Positions 1 through 10,703 of a stretch of DNA of 64,000 bases are shown piece after piece. Both the position numbers and the translations under genes were made by a program. Below the pieces are notes generated by a model. That model worked only from the letters and a program-made list of their open reading frames with translations. It had not been told where the DNA came from and did not search any database. Origin of the DNA: Diabrotica undecimpunctata (taxonomy: Eukaryota; Arthropoda; Insecta; Coleoptera; Chrysomelidae); contig NC_092808.1 of NCBI RefSeq assembly GCF_040954645.1, positions 12,701,883 to 12,765,882 on the forward strand, written 5' to 3'. The first letter of the stretch is position 1; every line of letters begins with the position of its first letter.

Positions 1-313
1 TTTAATTAAAAAAATACAAACTGCAAAAATCAGAGAAGCTTCCGAAAATTCCACAAAAAAAATCTAATTGTCATAATATTAAACATAAACAGCGGCAACG
101 TTGCGGTGAGAGATCTGCCCCCGACGCCGTCAAGCTAGAATCGGCTATTTATAGAACCTACCAGCCGGCCCAGCGCGTTAGTGTTCGAGAAATATCTGGA
201 TTGCTTTGAACGGGATAAATACGCACGGCGCGGCGATATTGCGCTCAGTTTAAAACTGAACGCGTAACCAACGTCCAGCGGTTGGGTTAGTAGAGAACAA
301 CAAAAATAATATT

Positions 314-1949
314 ATGGCAAGCAGTTGTAAGAAGGTAAAGACATACCACTTTCATTCGGAATGGGAAGAGCAATACTTTTTTACAGAAGTTAAAGTAATA
401 AAGTATAAAAATGTGTGTTTGTTATGTAATACTTCGGTCTCCGTTGCTAAAAAAGGAAATATTAAGAGACATCATAAAACTGTACATTCTAATTTTGAAA
501 AATCATTCCCACTACATTCTGCCGCCAGAAAGGAGAAACTGAAACAGTTAAAAAAACAGTTAATTGGACAACAATTAATATTTTTAAGAACAGTCGACAA
601 AAATAAGGCTACAACTGAAGCATCGTACCGTGTGTCCCAGATAATTGCACAAAAAAAGAAACCTTATGAAGACGGGGAAATGATAAAACAGGCGTTTTTA
701 GAAGCTGCTGATTCGTTATTTGCCAACTTTAGAAATAAAGACGAGATAGTTTCAGCTATAAAATCTATGCAACTTTCTGCTAATACAGTGATGAGACGTG
801 TAGAAGTAATGAGCAATGATATTTTTTTACAGTTAAGAACTGACTTAGATAACTGTGTTTATTTTTCACTTCAACTGGATGAATCAACAGATGTCGTTGA
901 CACTGCCCAGATGGCCGTGTTCGTCAGGATGGTTTTTAGTGATTTTACGATTAAAGAAGATCTTTTGAAGTTCATTCCACTGAAAGGACACACTACTGGA
1001 CAGGAGTTGTTTTCTCATTTAAAAAATATTATTTCTTCCGAGAAAATTCCAATATCGAAAATGGTAGGCTTGATAACCGATGGCGCTCCAGCTATGGTGG
1101 GTTGTGATAAGGGTCTGGTGGCGTTATGTCGTAAAGATGAAACTTTTCCGCTATTTCTCTGTTACCACTGCATTATCCATCAGCAAGCATTATGTGGAAA
1201 TTTCCTGAAACTAAACGTTATGAAACTGGTGGTAAAAATTGTGAACAAGATTAGAGCTCAAGCGTTACAAAGAAGATTATTCAGAATCTTGGCCGATTAA
1301 GTTGACTGTCAATACGAGGACCTACTCCTTCACTCTGAAGTCCGATGGTTAAGGAGAGGACGGGTGCTGAAACGTTTTAATGATGCCCTATCTGACATAG
1401 TTCAATTTTTCAAACAACGCGATGAACCGACGCCGGAACTAGAAAATTCAATCTGGCTTAGGGATTTTGGTTTTCTCGTGGACATTACAGAGAAATTAAA
1501 CGAACTTAATTTGCAGCTTCAGGGGAGAGACAAAGAACTAGCGGAAATGATTTCTGATATAAAAGCGTTTATCAAAAAGCTGGAGTTTTGAGAACAAAAC
1601 CTAATTAACAGCGATTCCAAGCATTTTCCTATTCTTTCAGAAAAAATATCTCAAAATCCATTAGAACCCTATGACAACAAATATCATGTAGAAATAATTT
1701 CTACCCTGAAGAGTAACTTCAAAAATCGTTTTAAGGATTTCAATGAAATGGCTTTAGTAGCGCAGTTTGTTGTTTCACCCTTTATGGAAATTGATATCCA
1801 GCAGTTTGCAGCTTGTGTTATGCAGAACTTTGGCGAAGACATCGCTGCAACAGAAACATTTGGATAATTGTATTCGAATGGCTGCATCAAATTATACTGC
1901 AAACATTAAAAAAATTATCGATGAGTCTGAGTGTCAACCTTCTCATTGA
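314..1949 (+). pseudogene. hAT transposase, GTF2IRD2-like, broken
   Basis: The reading frame opens at ATG 314 and runs 328 codons. It starts with a C2H2-type finger (CLLC ... HHKTVH, about residues 36-59), followed by LDESTD (near 188), LITDGAPAMVG and the Cys/His stretch CYHCIIHQQALCG, all typical of the RNase H-like core of GTF2IRD2/SCAND3-type hAT transposases. A stop at 1298-1300 ends it. Similarity resumes downstream (RWLRRGRVLKRF.., 1340-1591) and again around 1640-1866 (MALVAQFVVSPF), with the C-terminal end NIKKIIDESECQPSH closing at 1949. At least two frame breaks therefore separate the parts. The family normally encodes about 550-650 residues, so the protein is nearly complete but dead. 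Right-end TIR lies at 2321-2337; the left end is outside the window. Confidence 0.85.
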
Positions 1950-2320
1950 ACGTGCCTTTTTATTTTTTAATGTTTATGTTTATGATAGTGCGTTACTTTT
2001 TTGTTGTTATTATTAACTATTTTTAAATCATACGTGACATGCCGTTGTGGCTGGATAAAAGTTTGTGTTTATTTTTCAAATACCTTCGTTTGATAGGTAG
2101 GAATGTAGCTATGAACAAGTACGTACTAGTAATATTAGTTATTTTGTTATTAGTTTATTATTGGTACCTATGTATTATGTATTAAAAGGTTCAACAGTAA
2201 AATAAATACATATAATGATAGATTAACTGTGGATTATTTCATTTACGTTGCGTTACGTGGCTTCCGTGTGGGTAGCTCGCTGTTTATTCAAAAATTAACA
2301 AAGTAGCTCAACACATTGAA

Positions 2321-2337
2321 GAGGTGGGCGACCACTG
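2321..2337 (-). repeat. Right terminal inverted repeat of the hAT element
   Basis: On the minus strand this reads CAGTGGTCGCCCACCTC, starting with the CAG..G ends seen in hAT elements of the GTF2IRD2 group. It lies about 370 bp after the transposase C-terminus. No matching left end is present before position 314, so the element starts upstream of base 1. Confidence 0.7.
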
Positions 2338-2379
2338 ATCTAAGGCTAGCGCACCAAAAATTGATATGCGATTAAAAGC

Positions 2380-2975
2380 GATAAAAACAATTGTTGAGGA
2401 AGGGTCAATCATAAAGTTATAGGTTTTTTCGAGTTTTGACTATTTAAGAAAAAAAAGACAAATTGTATAACAAAATTAAAGGGTGCGATCAAAAATAAGC
2501 GGAAATTCTATCATTTAGCTACTAGATTTTAAGGTTATGAGCCAATAAAGTGGGAAGATATTAAAAAAACACGATTTTTTCGCAATTTTAGAATTTGTAA
2601 GTTAAAAATTATTATTTTTCACAATTATGATTCATAGCGCGTAAGAAAATAGATGGAAAGCATACATCTAACTATTTGATTTTGAGGTAAGGTAAAAAAA
2701 TTGCGAAAAGGTTAAAAAATGTGGTATTTTCGAATTTTATCTTTATGAAAGAGTTATATGGGGACTTTTACAAAAGAATGTGATAATGTGGAGGAAAAAA
2801 TGTTAAATTATCAACTGAGTTTTGAGGTTATGTGCAAATAAATGAGTAAAAACGGTTTTTTTGATTTTTCTATGCTTTGCGCTCACAAATTGAAAATTCT
2901 GCCTTAGCCATTTAAAAAAAGGAAAAAAAAGACATAAAAAATTACTATTTAAAAGTTTAAAGCCAAAAATTATTA
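2380..2975. repeat. Degenerate tandem repeat, period roughly 140-155 bp
   Basis: Versions of the word GATTTTGAGGTTATG..CAATAA recur at about 2525, 2679 and 2817, and weaker related words (TATTTAAGAAAAAAAAGACA) occur near 2440 and 2900. Spacing is about 154 then 138 bp. No gene is seen from 2338 to 3530. Confidence 0.45.
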
Positions 2976-3536
2976 ACATAACCTAAGAAATTATTGAAAA
3001 TTTCAATGATTTTTCCTGAGCTCAATTTTTAATATAAAAATTTTAAAAAAATCAGGCTATTTTGTATTCAAAAGATACATTTTCATGAATTTTTTCAGAT
3101 TTTTTAAAGCAAAATTGTGTCCAGAAAAAAAAAAAAAGCTTCTTTTTTAGTTTTAAGAGGTTCTATGAGCTCTGGGAAGCTAAAAATTTATATGAAGTCA
3201 TGTTTTTATATGCTTTATTGCAAACACAAGTCGCGTTTCTGATCGGTGCGGGGCACTTTTGACCATCGTATACCACTATACAAAAAAAAATTGTAGGTTT
3301 TTGGCAAAATGTTTTGGCAAAAAATTGTAGGTTTATTTTTACTGAAAAATTATAAGAGATATCATGTAATTTGGGTTTGGATACTTCTAACTTACAAATT
3401 TTATCGAAATTTATTTTTACTTGTAATGTATAACAGACCTTATAGGTCCTGTCAAAATATTTTTTTCTGTTCGTTAATCTCTGCAATAAAACTATAGAGA
3501 ATTAATAGTTATTTAACCAACAAGTGTATTAATAAG

Positions 3537-3608
3537 GGCGATTAACAATTGAGATATATTAACGCGCGAGCGAAGCGAGTGCGTTAATGTTCGAGATTGT
3601 TAATCGCC
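3537..3608. repeat. Long imperfect palindrome
   Basis: Arms GGCGATTAACAAT (3537-3549) and ATTGTTAATCGCC (3596-3608) are perfect 13-bp inverted repeats. Inside them is a second inverted pair, TTAACGC and GCGTTAA, around a GCGAGCGAAGCGAG loop. The flanks continue the symmetry weakly (AACAAGTG.. against ..CACAAGTT). Confidence 0.8.
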
Positions 3609-3624
3609 ATTTTAATTCACAAGT

Positions 3625-4002
3625 TCGTTACAAAACTTTTCCGTCGACCGAACTTTTCAGAAATAAAAATATCTTAGTTTAAATTTTTATTTACTTAACA
3701 ATAAATAATGACATACAATGACAGACAGTACTTACAGCGGCTATGTCGTTTTAAATAATTTTTTAGTGGGAATATAAATAGGTACTTATATGTTTGGTTG
3801 CCTACACCACAGGTCACTGCCAATCACAGAGCGTTAAATGTGGTTAAATTATTATACAAGCAATGTATGTTGTGTTGCCTATAATAAAATCGTTCATTAA
3901 TAGAAAATCATTCAATAATAGGGATCATTAATCAATGATTTTGAGGGTGTTAAAATTAATCATTAATGGATGGTCGACGGAAAAATATTTTTTACGCAAC
4001 GA
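3625..4002. mobile_element. Possible MITE with 13-bp perfect inverted ends
   Basis: TTTTCCGTCGACC (3637-3649) is exactly inverted at 3972-3984. Weaker similarity (TCGTT.C..AAAA) extends both arms to 3625 and 4002. About 380 bp lie between the outer ends and there is no coding frame. I could not identify a target-site duplication, so MITE is an inference. From 4003 to 4790 I see nothing beyond a purine-rich run near 4325-4370. Confidence 0.45.
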
Positions 4003-4790
4003 TCTTTTTTGTTTTGAAATTTTTCTACAATATGAAAAGAACAAGATCAATTTTGTGTAAAACGCAATTTAAGGACTTCCTTCCTTATCCTTAAACCCGT
4101 TGAATATTTAAAACGCCACCAGTTTCGTCACAATTCCTACCCGTGTACCTTTTTCAATCTAAACCAACTGTCCACACCGTCATAATAATAAATAATTAAA
4201 GATGGACCCCAAAATCGAAACGCTACAATTTACCAAAAATAGTATACAACCTTAATCCAATATTAAGGGCAACACACCAACCCCAAAAATTGCCGATATT
4301 CGAAAATTGAAAAATAAAATACCCCAAGCAGGGTGTAAGGATGTAAGGAAGGAAGAAAGGAGGGAAAATATATGTGTACGAGGGTATATAAGTTCACCCT
4401 GGAGTCAGTAATCGGCCTCATTTTTAACTTCGCCTTCCCTTATCCTTTTTATAAACTCTGGATACACACTACCTGCTTAGGGGTGGAGGAATAGAAGCTT
4501 TTTTAGGTTTTAGAGAAAATAATACCGCTTTGCTGGCGACTTCCTGAATTTTTATGGAATTATGTGGATTTGGTACTTGGGTAATCATTTTGATGAATAC
4601 GATTTGGAGAATTTACATAATTTTTAAGACATTTGCCAGAATAGGATTAAATATACGCACTCAAAAAAAATTGGTATAAAAAATGTGATGTAATTTATCA
4701 AGTGGCATTACAGGATATTCGGATAAAACTTTATACACTACAAAAATTTCTGGTATAAATTTGCAAAAATTTTGCTCGCTAGCACGAGCA

Positions 4791-4876
<86 letters not shown>

Positions 4877-4884
4877 CATATATA

Positions 4885-4946
<62 letters not shown>
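4791..4946. repeat. (TA)n microsatellite
   Basis: About 155 bp of nearly pure TA dinucleotides with a few CA or TT interruptions. The long tyrosine/isoleucine frames across it are artefacts of the repeat. Confidence 0.98.
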
Positions 4947-4948
<2 letters not shown>

Positions 4949-5018
4949 GTGTACTCGTAAGTGAATGGGATATTTTCGGTCAATTTGGAGCTACTTTGAA
5001 GCTACTTTATCTATTTAT

Positions 5019-5060
5019 TGAAGACGTTTCGCCCAATGTTCATTGGGCATCATCAGTTCA
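5019..5060 (-). ncRNA. Hammerhead ribozyme motif, Penelope/retrozyme-like
   Basis: On the minus strand the pieces are in order: TGAA (stem I), CTGATGA core, a perfect 7-bp stem II GCCCAAT/ATTGGGC with GAAC loop, GAAA core, then CGTC and TTCA (stem I partner of TGAA). This is a minimal type I hammerhead with almost no stem III. It matches what is described for hammerheads in Penelope-like element repeats, which may act as dimers. The predicted cut follows the C complementary to 5023. No Penelope coding sequence adjoins it. Confidence 0.75.
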
Positions 5061-5319
5061 TCTAAAAGAGTATTATTAGCGATACATCTATATGAGAAAC
5101 AATTAAGTAAATGATCTTACCTTTAAAAGATCTGTAGCATTAAGTTGTTATTATTGTGAAGAAACATCAAAATTAAACTATAAAATAAATCAGCACAAAC
5201 ACAGAAACACAGAACGCCGGGAGATTCCCAATTAAAATAATTTTATATTAATTTTTTTTTTTAGCAAATTGCATCACGTAAACCGAAGTTGAAACACAGA
5301 AAAAAGAGGTAGGAAGTTC

Positions 5320-6545
5320 AAAGGAAAGAAACATAACTTACGCCAAATTTGACCTAATACATGGATAGCGGCGTAAGTCCTTTAAAAAATGTTTTCAATC
5401 AACGGGATGAAATTGATAAAATACAAAACTGCCCTGAGAAACAAATCGAATATTATAACTGGAATGTTCATGTAAGACCAAAGAGGAAAATACAAACGTT
5501 CTAATAAAACATCTGACGAAAGGTTATAAGTTACTTCTCATCTTAAATAATTTCCTAAATACGAAAACCATTACACAAGAGAAAATATACCAACTTTACT
5601 TGATATGTGTCACAACCCAGTAGGAAGGACTATATATTAAAGAGAATTTCATAAACTAAATCTAAAGTTTAATGTCCCTAAAACTGATATCTGCCATACC
5701 TGTGAAGAAGCATGAAAATTTCTGGAATTAAAGACGCGGAAGAATTGAGCCAATTGAAGATCTCTCAACCAATACATCACATTGGTGCAGACTTAGCTTA
5801 TAAGTATAAGCAGTTGGATAAAGAGAAGGCCAAACAAGACGCCTGATTTGTCTGTTACACCGTGGTACAAATGTGATTGCTTCTTGTATTTTCAAAGAAA
5901 TAATGCACCTGTCACCTGAAGTCACCAAAATAATCGTTTATTTAAATATGTACATGCACAGGACAGAATAAAAATTCCCACGTTGCTGCTATGTTTATGT
6001 CATTAATGCAAATGAAAGCTCAATAAATAAAATTAACCATAAACTTATGATCTTTGGATTTTCTCACATGGAATGCGATGTCAATCATTTCCTTATCGAA
6101 AACCAGAAAAGAAAATCGGGAATACCAATTGCTCATTCTAATGACTGGATAATTCTCATTAGATGCACAAACGAAAAACGCCCGATTGATGGCATTAAAT
6201 TAACTTCAGATGAATTTTACGATTTTGCTGCTTTATTAAGGATAACATTTGTAAAAAAGCAAAAAAATGTTGATAGAGTGTTGTACAAACTGCAGAGATG
6301 TCGTTGGTTGATAAAAATTCTCTGGAAGGGTCAGAAAATTTTAAGGAAATTAATTTTACTGGAAGAGGTCGAAAAATAGCAATAGACTTAAAAAATATAT
6401 GATGCGTTGGTACCTATATCTCTTGAAAAAAAAAGGAACATCTTCTAGATTTCTTACCGCTCATACCAAAAGTATACAAAAAGTATTATCAAGAACTGCC
6501 AACTAAAAGTGTAAACGATATAGACACAGATTTAGAGGAGTTTTT
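5320..6545 (+). pseudogene. Unclassified DDE-like transposase family (SD..GQN), copy A
   Basis: Fragments in several frames follow the order seen in copy B at 8.4-9.6 kb: an N-terminal part near 5320-5550, NVIASCIFKEIMHLSPEVTK near 5870-5930, then an open stretch 6047-6379 with FGFSHMECDVNHFLIENQKR and NDWIILIRCTNEKRP, and a tail to about 6545. The family is common in insect genomes as 'uncharacterized protein' and looks like a transposase with an RNase H fold. Pfam DUF7869 may be its label, but that is from memory. The catalytic SD..GQN motif is damaged here (reads like YLNMYMHRT). Many stops mark it as dead. Confidence 0.6.
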
Positions 6546-6569
6546 TTTTCTGATGATGAGTAACTTGTT

Positions 6570-8029
6570 ATATTATAATATAAAAACTATTTATAATTGC
6601 TACTAAAATTTAAAGTTGTGTATTTAATATATATTAAAATATCTGGTTAAAAAGATTTAAGTATTTTGATTTCAGATCAAACTTTGTTATTTTACTATAT
6701 TTCGTATTGAACTATATATGTGTTGTAAATGAGCTATTTTCGACTCATATGTGCTGAAAAAATATTAAATTAGGATGAAAATAGATTTACCATGTTTTAT
6801 CAAATCTTTAAAAATTATTTCTGCAATATTCTATTTACTGACTTACTCAGTTACTTTTGCCCCAACGCTAGAGTTATATCCATGTACATATATATTTTTT
6901 ATCGGGTAATCCAAATAGCACAGATTTTGTCCATTTGTATGTCCTTCTTTTTAAATAAATATTGCCGTTTATAATTAAGTATCGTCTTCAGTATCATTTC
7001 TAGTTTTCATATAACCTTTGTAAATTTACACACAAATACATTAAAAACAACTTCTTCTCTGTTATATCTATCAAGTACGCATAAGTAAGTTAAATTATAA
7101 GCTTTTAAGTAATCTCAATGGCTGTCTCACTAAATTTTGATCGACAAACAAATTATTTTCTTAAAAAAATAGCCAAAAAATCCATCACCCTCTTTTAACC
7201 CTGTCAATATATTTCTGTTTAATCTTCAATCCATCGTATCCATCAAATCTCCATAAGTTATTCCAATATTTCACCGAAAAAATATTATATATTCCACGCA
7301 TAGTGTATATAAGAAAACCAGGAAAAGCAGACATACCCACACATAATTCACTACCCACTTGTAATGCAGACACCGGCCCATCCATTACCAAACCAAATTG
7401 TAAATCCATCCCTGCAAGACGAATCCAGTGGCGTGCAAAAAAAATTAAAACATTATTCATACAGACATATTTCTATTTTATGGAACACTATCGAGTTGTA
7501 TACAAAACAAACGATGAATTGCTTAAGATTTTTTTTAAAATTTGGCTAAATGTAAAGAAGAACAACAAAAAGACTATTTTTCTCAAATTCACAACTTCTT
7601 ACAAGTTCTCAAAATCAACTTTAGGTAACACAGAAATCAAAGAATTAAACGACATATTGTAGGCAGCCCTCAATATGTCTTAAATAAGGAGCTAACTTAA
7701 ATACGCTGCGACATTATAACGCATAAAATTCTCATATAGCCCAAGTTGTAGTTAAAAAAAAGGTCGATTTCATGCACTAATTAGTAAATTATTTAAACCT
7801 ACTTTATGGTATAGAGAGCGATGTCAAGAACAGCGCGCAACAGCAAACTTTTAGTTATTATGTTTATGAGATTTTAAAGGAGTAAACTATGCACTTCTTA
7901 ATTCAGATTATTACAAAGCTCAAGACACTTAAGGTACTTGACTTTAAAATATATAGCCATAAAATTGTATAATTTCATTGGATAGGCATTCATTTAAGAT
8001 TTTAATTTGCTTTAATTTAAAAGAAATAT
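6570..8029. other. AT-rich stretch without recognised gene
   Basis: Mostly low-complexity AT-rich DNA. Open frames at 7185-7460 (minus) and 7303-7662 (plus) overlap each other and resemble nothing I recognise; codon content is not convincing for either. Confidence 0.5.
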
Positions 8030-8337
8030 AGAGCAGCAGCCTTTCTTGATATCAGTAAAGCTTTCGATAGAGTATGGTACGAAGGCCTGCTGTATAAAAT
8101 GAGCCAGTATGGTTATAGCGAGGCGATGATCTGTCTCCTCTCGTCGTACCTAGCCGACAGAAGGTTCAGAGTTCGAATAGGGCCAACTGGGTTCCAAAGT
8201 CGAGACTATGGAAGCTGGTGTGCCACAGAAGGCGGTGCTGTTGCCATACCTATACACCATATCTACGGCAGACACACCATCTGAACTCAGTTCGATGCTA
8301 AGCATGTACGCAGATGATACAGAGATAGCTGCTTTTT
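8030..8337 (+). pseudogene. Jockey-clade reverse transcriptase fragment
   Basis: The translation AAFLDISKAFDRVWYEGLLY is the classic RT motif A of Jockey-like LINEs, followed by a frame change and then MYADDTEIAAF, the catalytic YADD motif. Only about 100 residues of the palm domain remain. The fragment sits between the two inverted SD..GQN copies. Confidence 0.85.
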
Positions 8338-8424
8338 GACCAGATATTTTAATATTTATTAAACACACAAGTTTACATTTTAGTAGCAATAATAAATATT
8401 TTTTATATTAAAATATATAAAGTT

Positions 8425-9590
8425 ACTTATCATCAGATACAAACTCCTCTAAATCTGGGTCTATATCGTTTACACTTTTAGCAGTTCTTGATAAAGCTTT
8501 TTGTATTCTTTTGGTATAAGCGGTAAGAGATCTAGAAAATGTTGCTTTTTCAAGAGCTATGGTATTAATGCATCATATTTTTTCGTAAGTTCTATTGCAC
8601 TTTTTCCAGTAAACTCTTTTACCTCTTACTTTTACCTCTTCCAGTAAAATTAATTTCTTGATTATCTGACTTTTTGAACTTTTCATTTGCATTACTGACA
8701 TAAACACAGCAGCCATGTCGAACTTTTTATTCTGTCCTGCGTATGTATCTGAATAAACGGTTATTTTAGTGACTTCAGGGGACAGGTGCATTATTTCTTT
8801 GAAAATACAAGAAGCAATCACATTTACACCACCGTGAGCAATTGATTCATGCCAGATATAACAAGAAGCTGCTCCTGAAGCACAATTATGTTCAGTTAAA
8901 TTATAATTCCAGTACTTTCTCTTATAAAAAAACAAAGGTTTTTAAAAAAGGCGTTGGCAGGCACTGCTGAACAGACAAATGAGGCGTCTTGCTTGGTTTT
9001 CTCTTTATCCAATTGCTTACATTTTAAAGATAAGTCTGCATCAATGTGGTGTATTGTTTGAGAGATCTTCAACTGGCTCATTTCTTCCATATCTTTATTA
9101 CCAGTACTTTTCATGTTTAATTTTTCAAAAGTATGACAGACATCAGTTTTAGGGAAATTAAACTTTAGATTAAATTTATGAAATTCTGCTTTATATATAG
9201 TTCTTCCTACTGGGTTTTGACACATCTCAAGTAAAGTTGGAATATTTTCGTCAAATTGAGGTCTGGGTTTAGATACTATTTATTATTGCCCGTCTTGTGT
9301 AATGGCTTTATTTAGGAAATGAATTAAGATGAGCAATAACTTCTTGTAACCTTTCGTCAGACATTTTATTAGAAGGTTTGTGTTTTCCTCTTTGGTCTTG
9401 CATGAACATTCCGGTTATACTATTGGATTTGTTTCTCATGGCATTTTGCATTTTATCAGTTTCATCCAGTTGATTGAAAACATTGTTTACAAGTCTTACG
9501 CCGTTGTAAGGCCATCTATTTGGAGAAAATAGGTGTAAGTTATGTGTCTTTCCTTTAAACTTCCTATTCTTCTGAAGCTATTTTCTTGTG
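8425..9590 (-). pseudogene. Unclassified DDE-like transposase family (SD..GQN), copy B
   Basis: Read from 9590 down, the order is: an N-terminal region with KHKPSNKMSDERL, then PVGRTIYKAEF..KTDVCHTFEK (9225-8896), then WHESIAHGGVNVIASC followed by VTKITVYSDTYAGQNKKFD (8935-8573) and a tail ending with an acidic stretch near 8430. The SD..GQN site is preserved here, unlike copy A. Breaks occur near 9250 and 8900, and the HMECD-type section seen in copy A is missing. Copies A and B face opposite ways about 1.9 kb apart. Confidence 0.65.
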
Positions 9591-9694
9591 GCATTTTAAA
9601 GTAATTACTATTTAAATGGGAATAAGCCACAATTAAAGGTTAAAGTACATTTATTGACGTTTCAATTTCCACTTCGAATTCCGAAGTACGGAAA
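9571..9694 (-). repeat. Dispersed repeat with hammerhead-like stem, copy 1
   Basis: On the minus strand this contains GAAGTGGAAATTGAAACGTC, then AATAAATGTACTTTAACC and GTGGCTTATTCCCATTTAAA, ending in CCACAAGAAAATAGCTTCAG. The same run occurs on the plus strand at 22662-22782. The stem followed by GAAACGTC resembles a degenerate Penelope-type hammerhead. Confidence 0.65.
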
Positions 9695-10199
9695 TATATC
9701 ATATTGATTATGAAATATACAGGTTCATTCACGCAACATGTTGGTTAAAAGTTTTCAAAGTTCTGGTCGTCACTGGTTTCTGCAAACTTGGAATAATGGG
9801 TTATGCAAAGCATTCTTCATTTTTTAAATATTTGCATTCTTCTAGCAGTTCCGGTTGTACCGGAAGTCGCCATTAAGTTTCTTATTTTAAATAGAAACTG
9901 TGCTTTTTGTTATTTTTTTTGAATCTACGTAAAATTCTGGATCGATTTTTATTGGGATACCATTCTCGAAAAAATAGCCGTTTTTGAGATATTTAAAGTT
10001 TTTAAAAAATTTTTCATATTACACATGCAACTTCAAAAATTAATATTGTGGTTAATATTTATGCTGAAAAAACAAAAATTCTTTTTCAGCGTGTACTAAA
10101 CTCTATTTTTATTTAAGCATAAAAAAATTTGCCAATTTTATAAAAATATCTATAAATATATATATCTATCTAAAACAAAGACTTATTCCTACTTCCCAC

Positions 10200-10662
10200 A
10201 CACACCTTCCCAAACCCACCGAGGTAGGTTGTCCTCCTGCGGTACAACCAGCCCCGGCTTTCCTCCGCCCCCTGGTCTTTGGAGCCAGGTCTCGACTATT
10301 TCGCGGTATCCCCCGTCAGGCAATGGGAGATTTCCGTGTATTTACATTTAAGTGGTAGGTTAGCCCATTTGGCTTTATCACTACCGGTCAAAGCAATTGT
10401 TCGGAGATCTAATGATGGTTGTGTGTGCCGATACTTGCTTTCCCTTTTCTGCACCAGGTGCAGTCGAGAGCGAGCAAGTATCGAATCCTTTCATCCGTCG
10501 TCTAATACCCAGTCATTCGTCCAGTCATGTCCTTAATCTACCTAACTTGCTAATCTAATTTTTTTGGTGCTTGCTTTCAAGAGCGTCGTGCGGTGTGCCT
10601 CCGGCTCTCTCCTGCATGCGGTTTTTGTTTTATTTTTTTTTTTTTTGTTTTTTTTTTGGTGG
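10200..10662. other. GC-richer island followed by T-rich tract
   Basis: This 430-bp stretch is clearly richer in G and C than its surroundings and ends in a T/G-rich run (10620-10662). It resembles the untranslated leader or end of a retroelement, but I see no protein homology in its open frame (10279-10536). 9700-10200 holds nothing recognised except a short inverted repeat, TTCCGGTTGTACCGGAA. Confidence 0.3.
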
Positions 10663-10703
10663 TCGGTACCCTTTTGTGTTAATTTTTCTATCTACGTCTT
10701 AAT

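Noticed and set aside
4761..4964. Two plus-strand frames and one minus-strand frame of Ile/Tyr repeats
   Set aside because: They are translations of a (TA)n microsatellite.
7185..7662. Overlapping frames on both strands as host genes
   Set aside because: Neither has a recognised motif, and each is the shadow of the other.
10279..10536. 85-codon frame as a gene
   Set aside because: No homology, lies in a GC-richer leader-like region and is short; composition alone explains the open frame.
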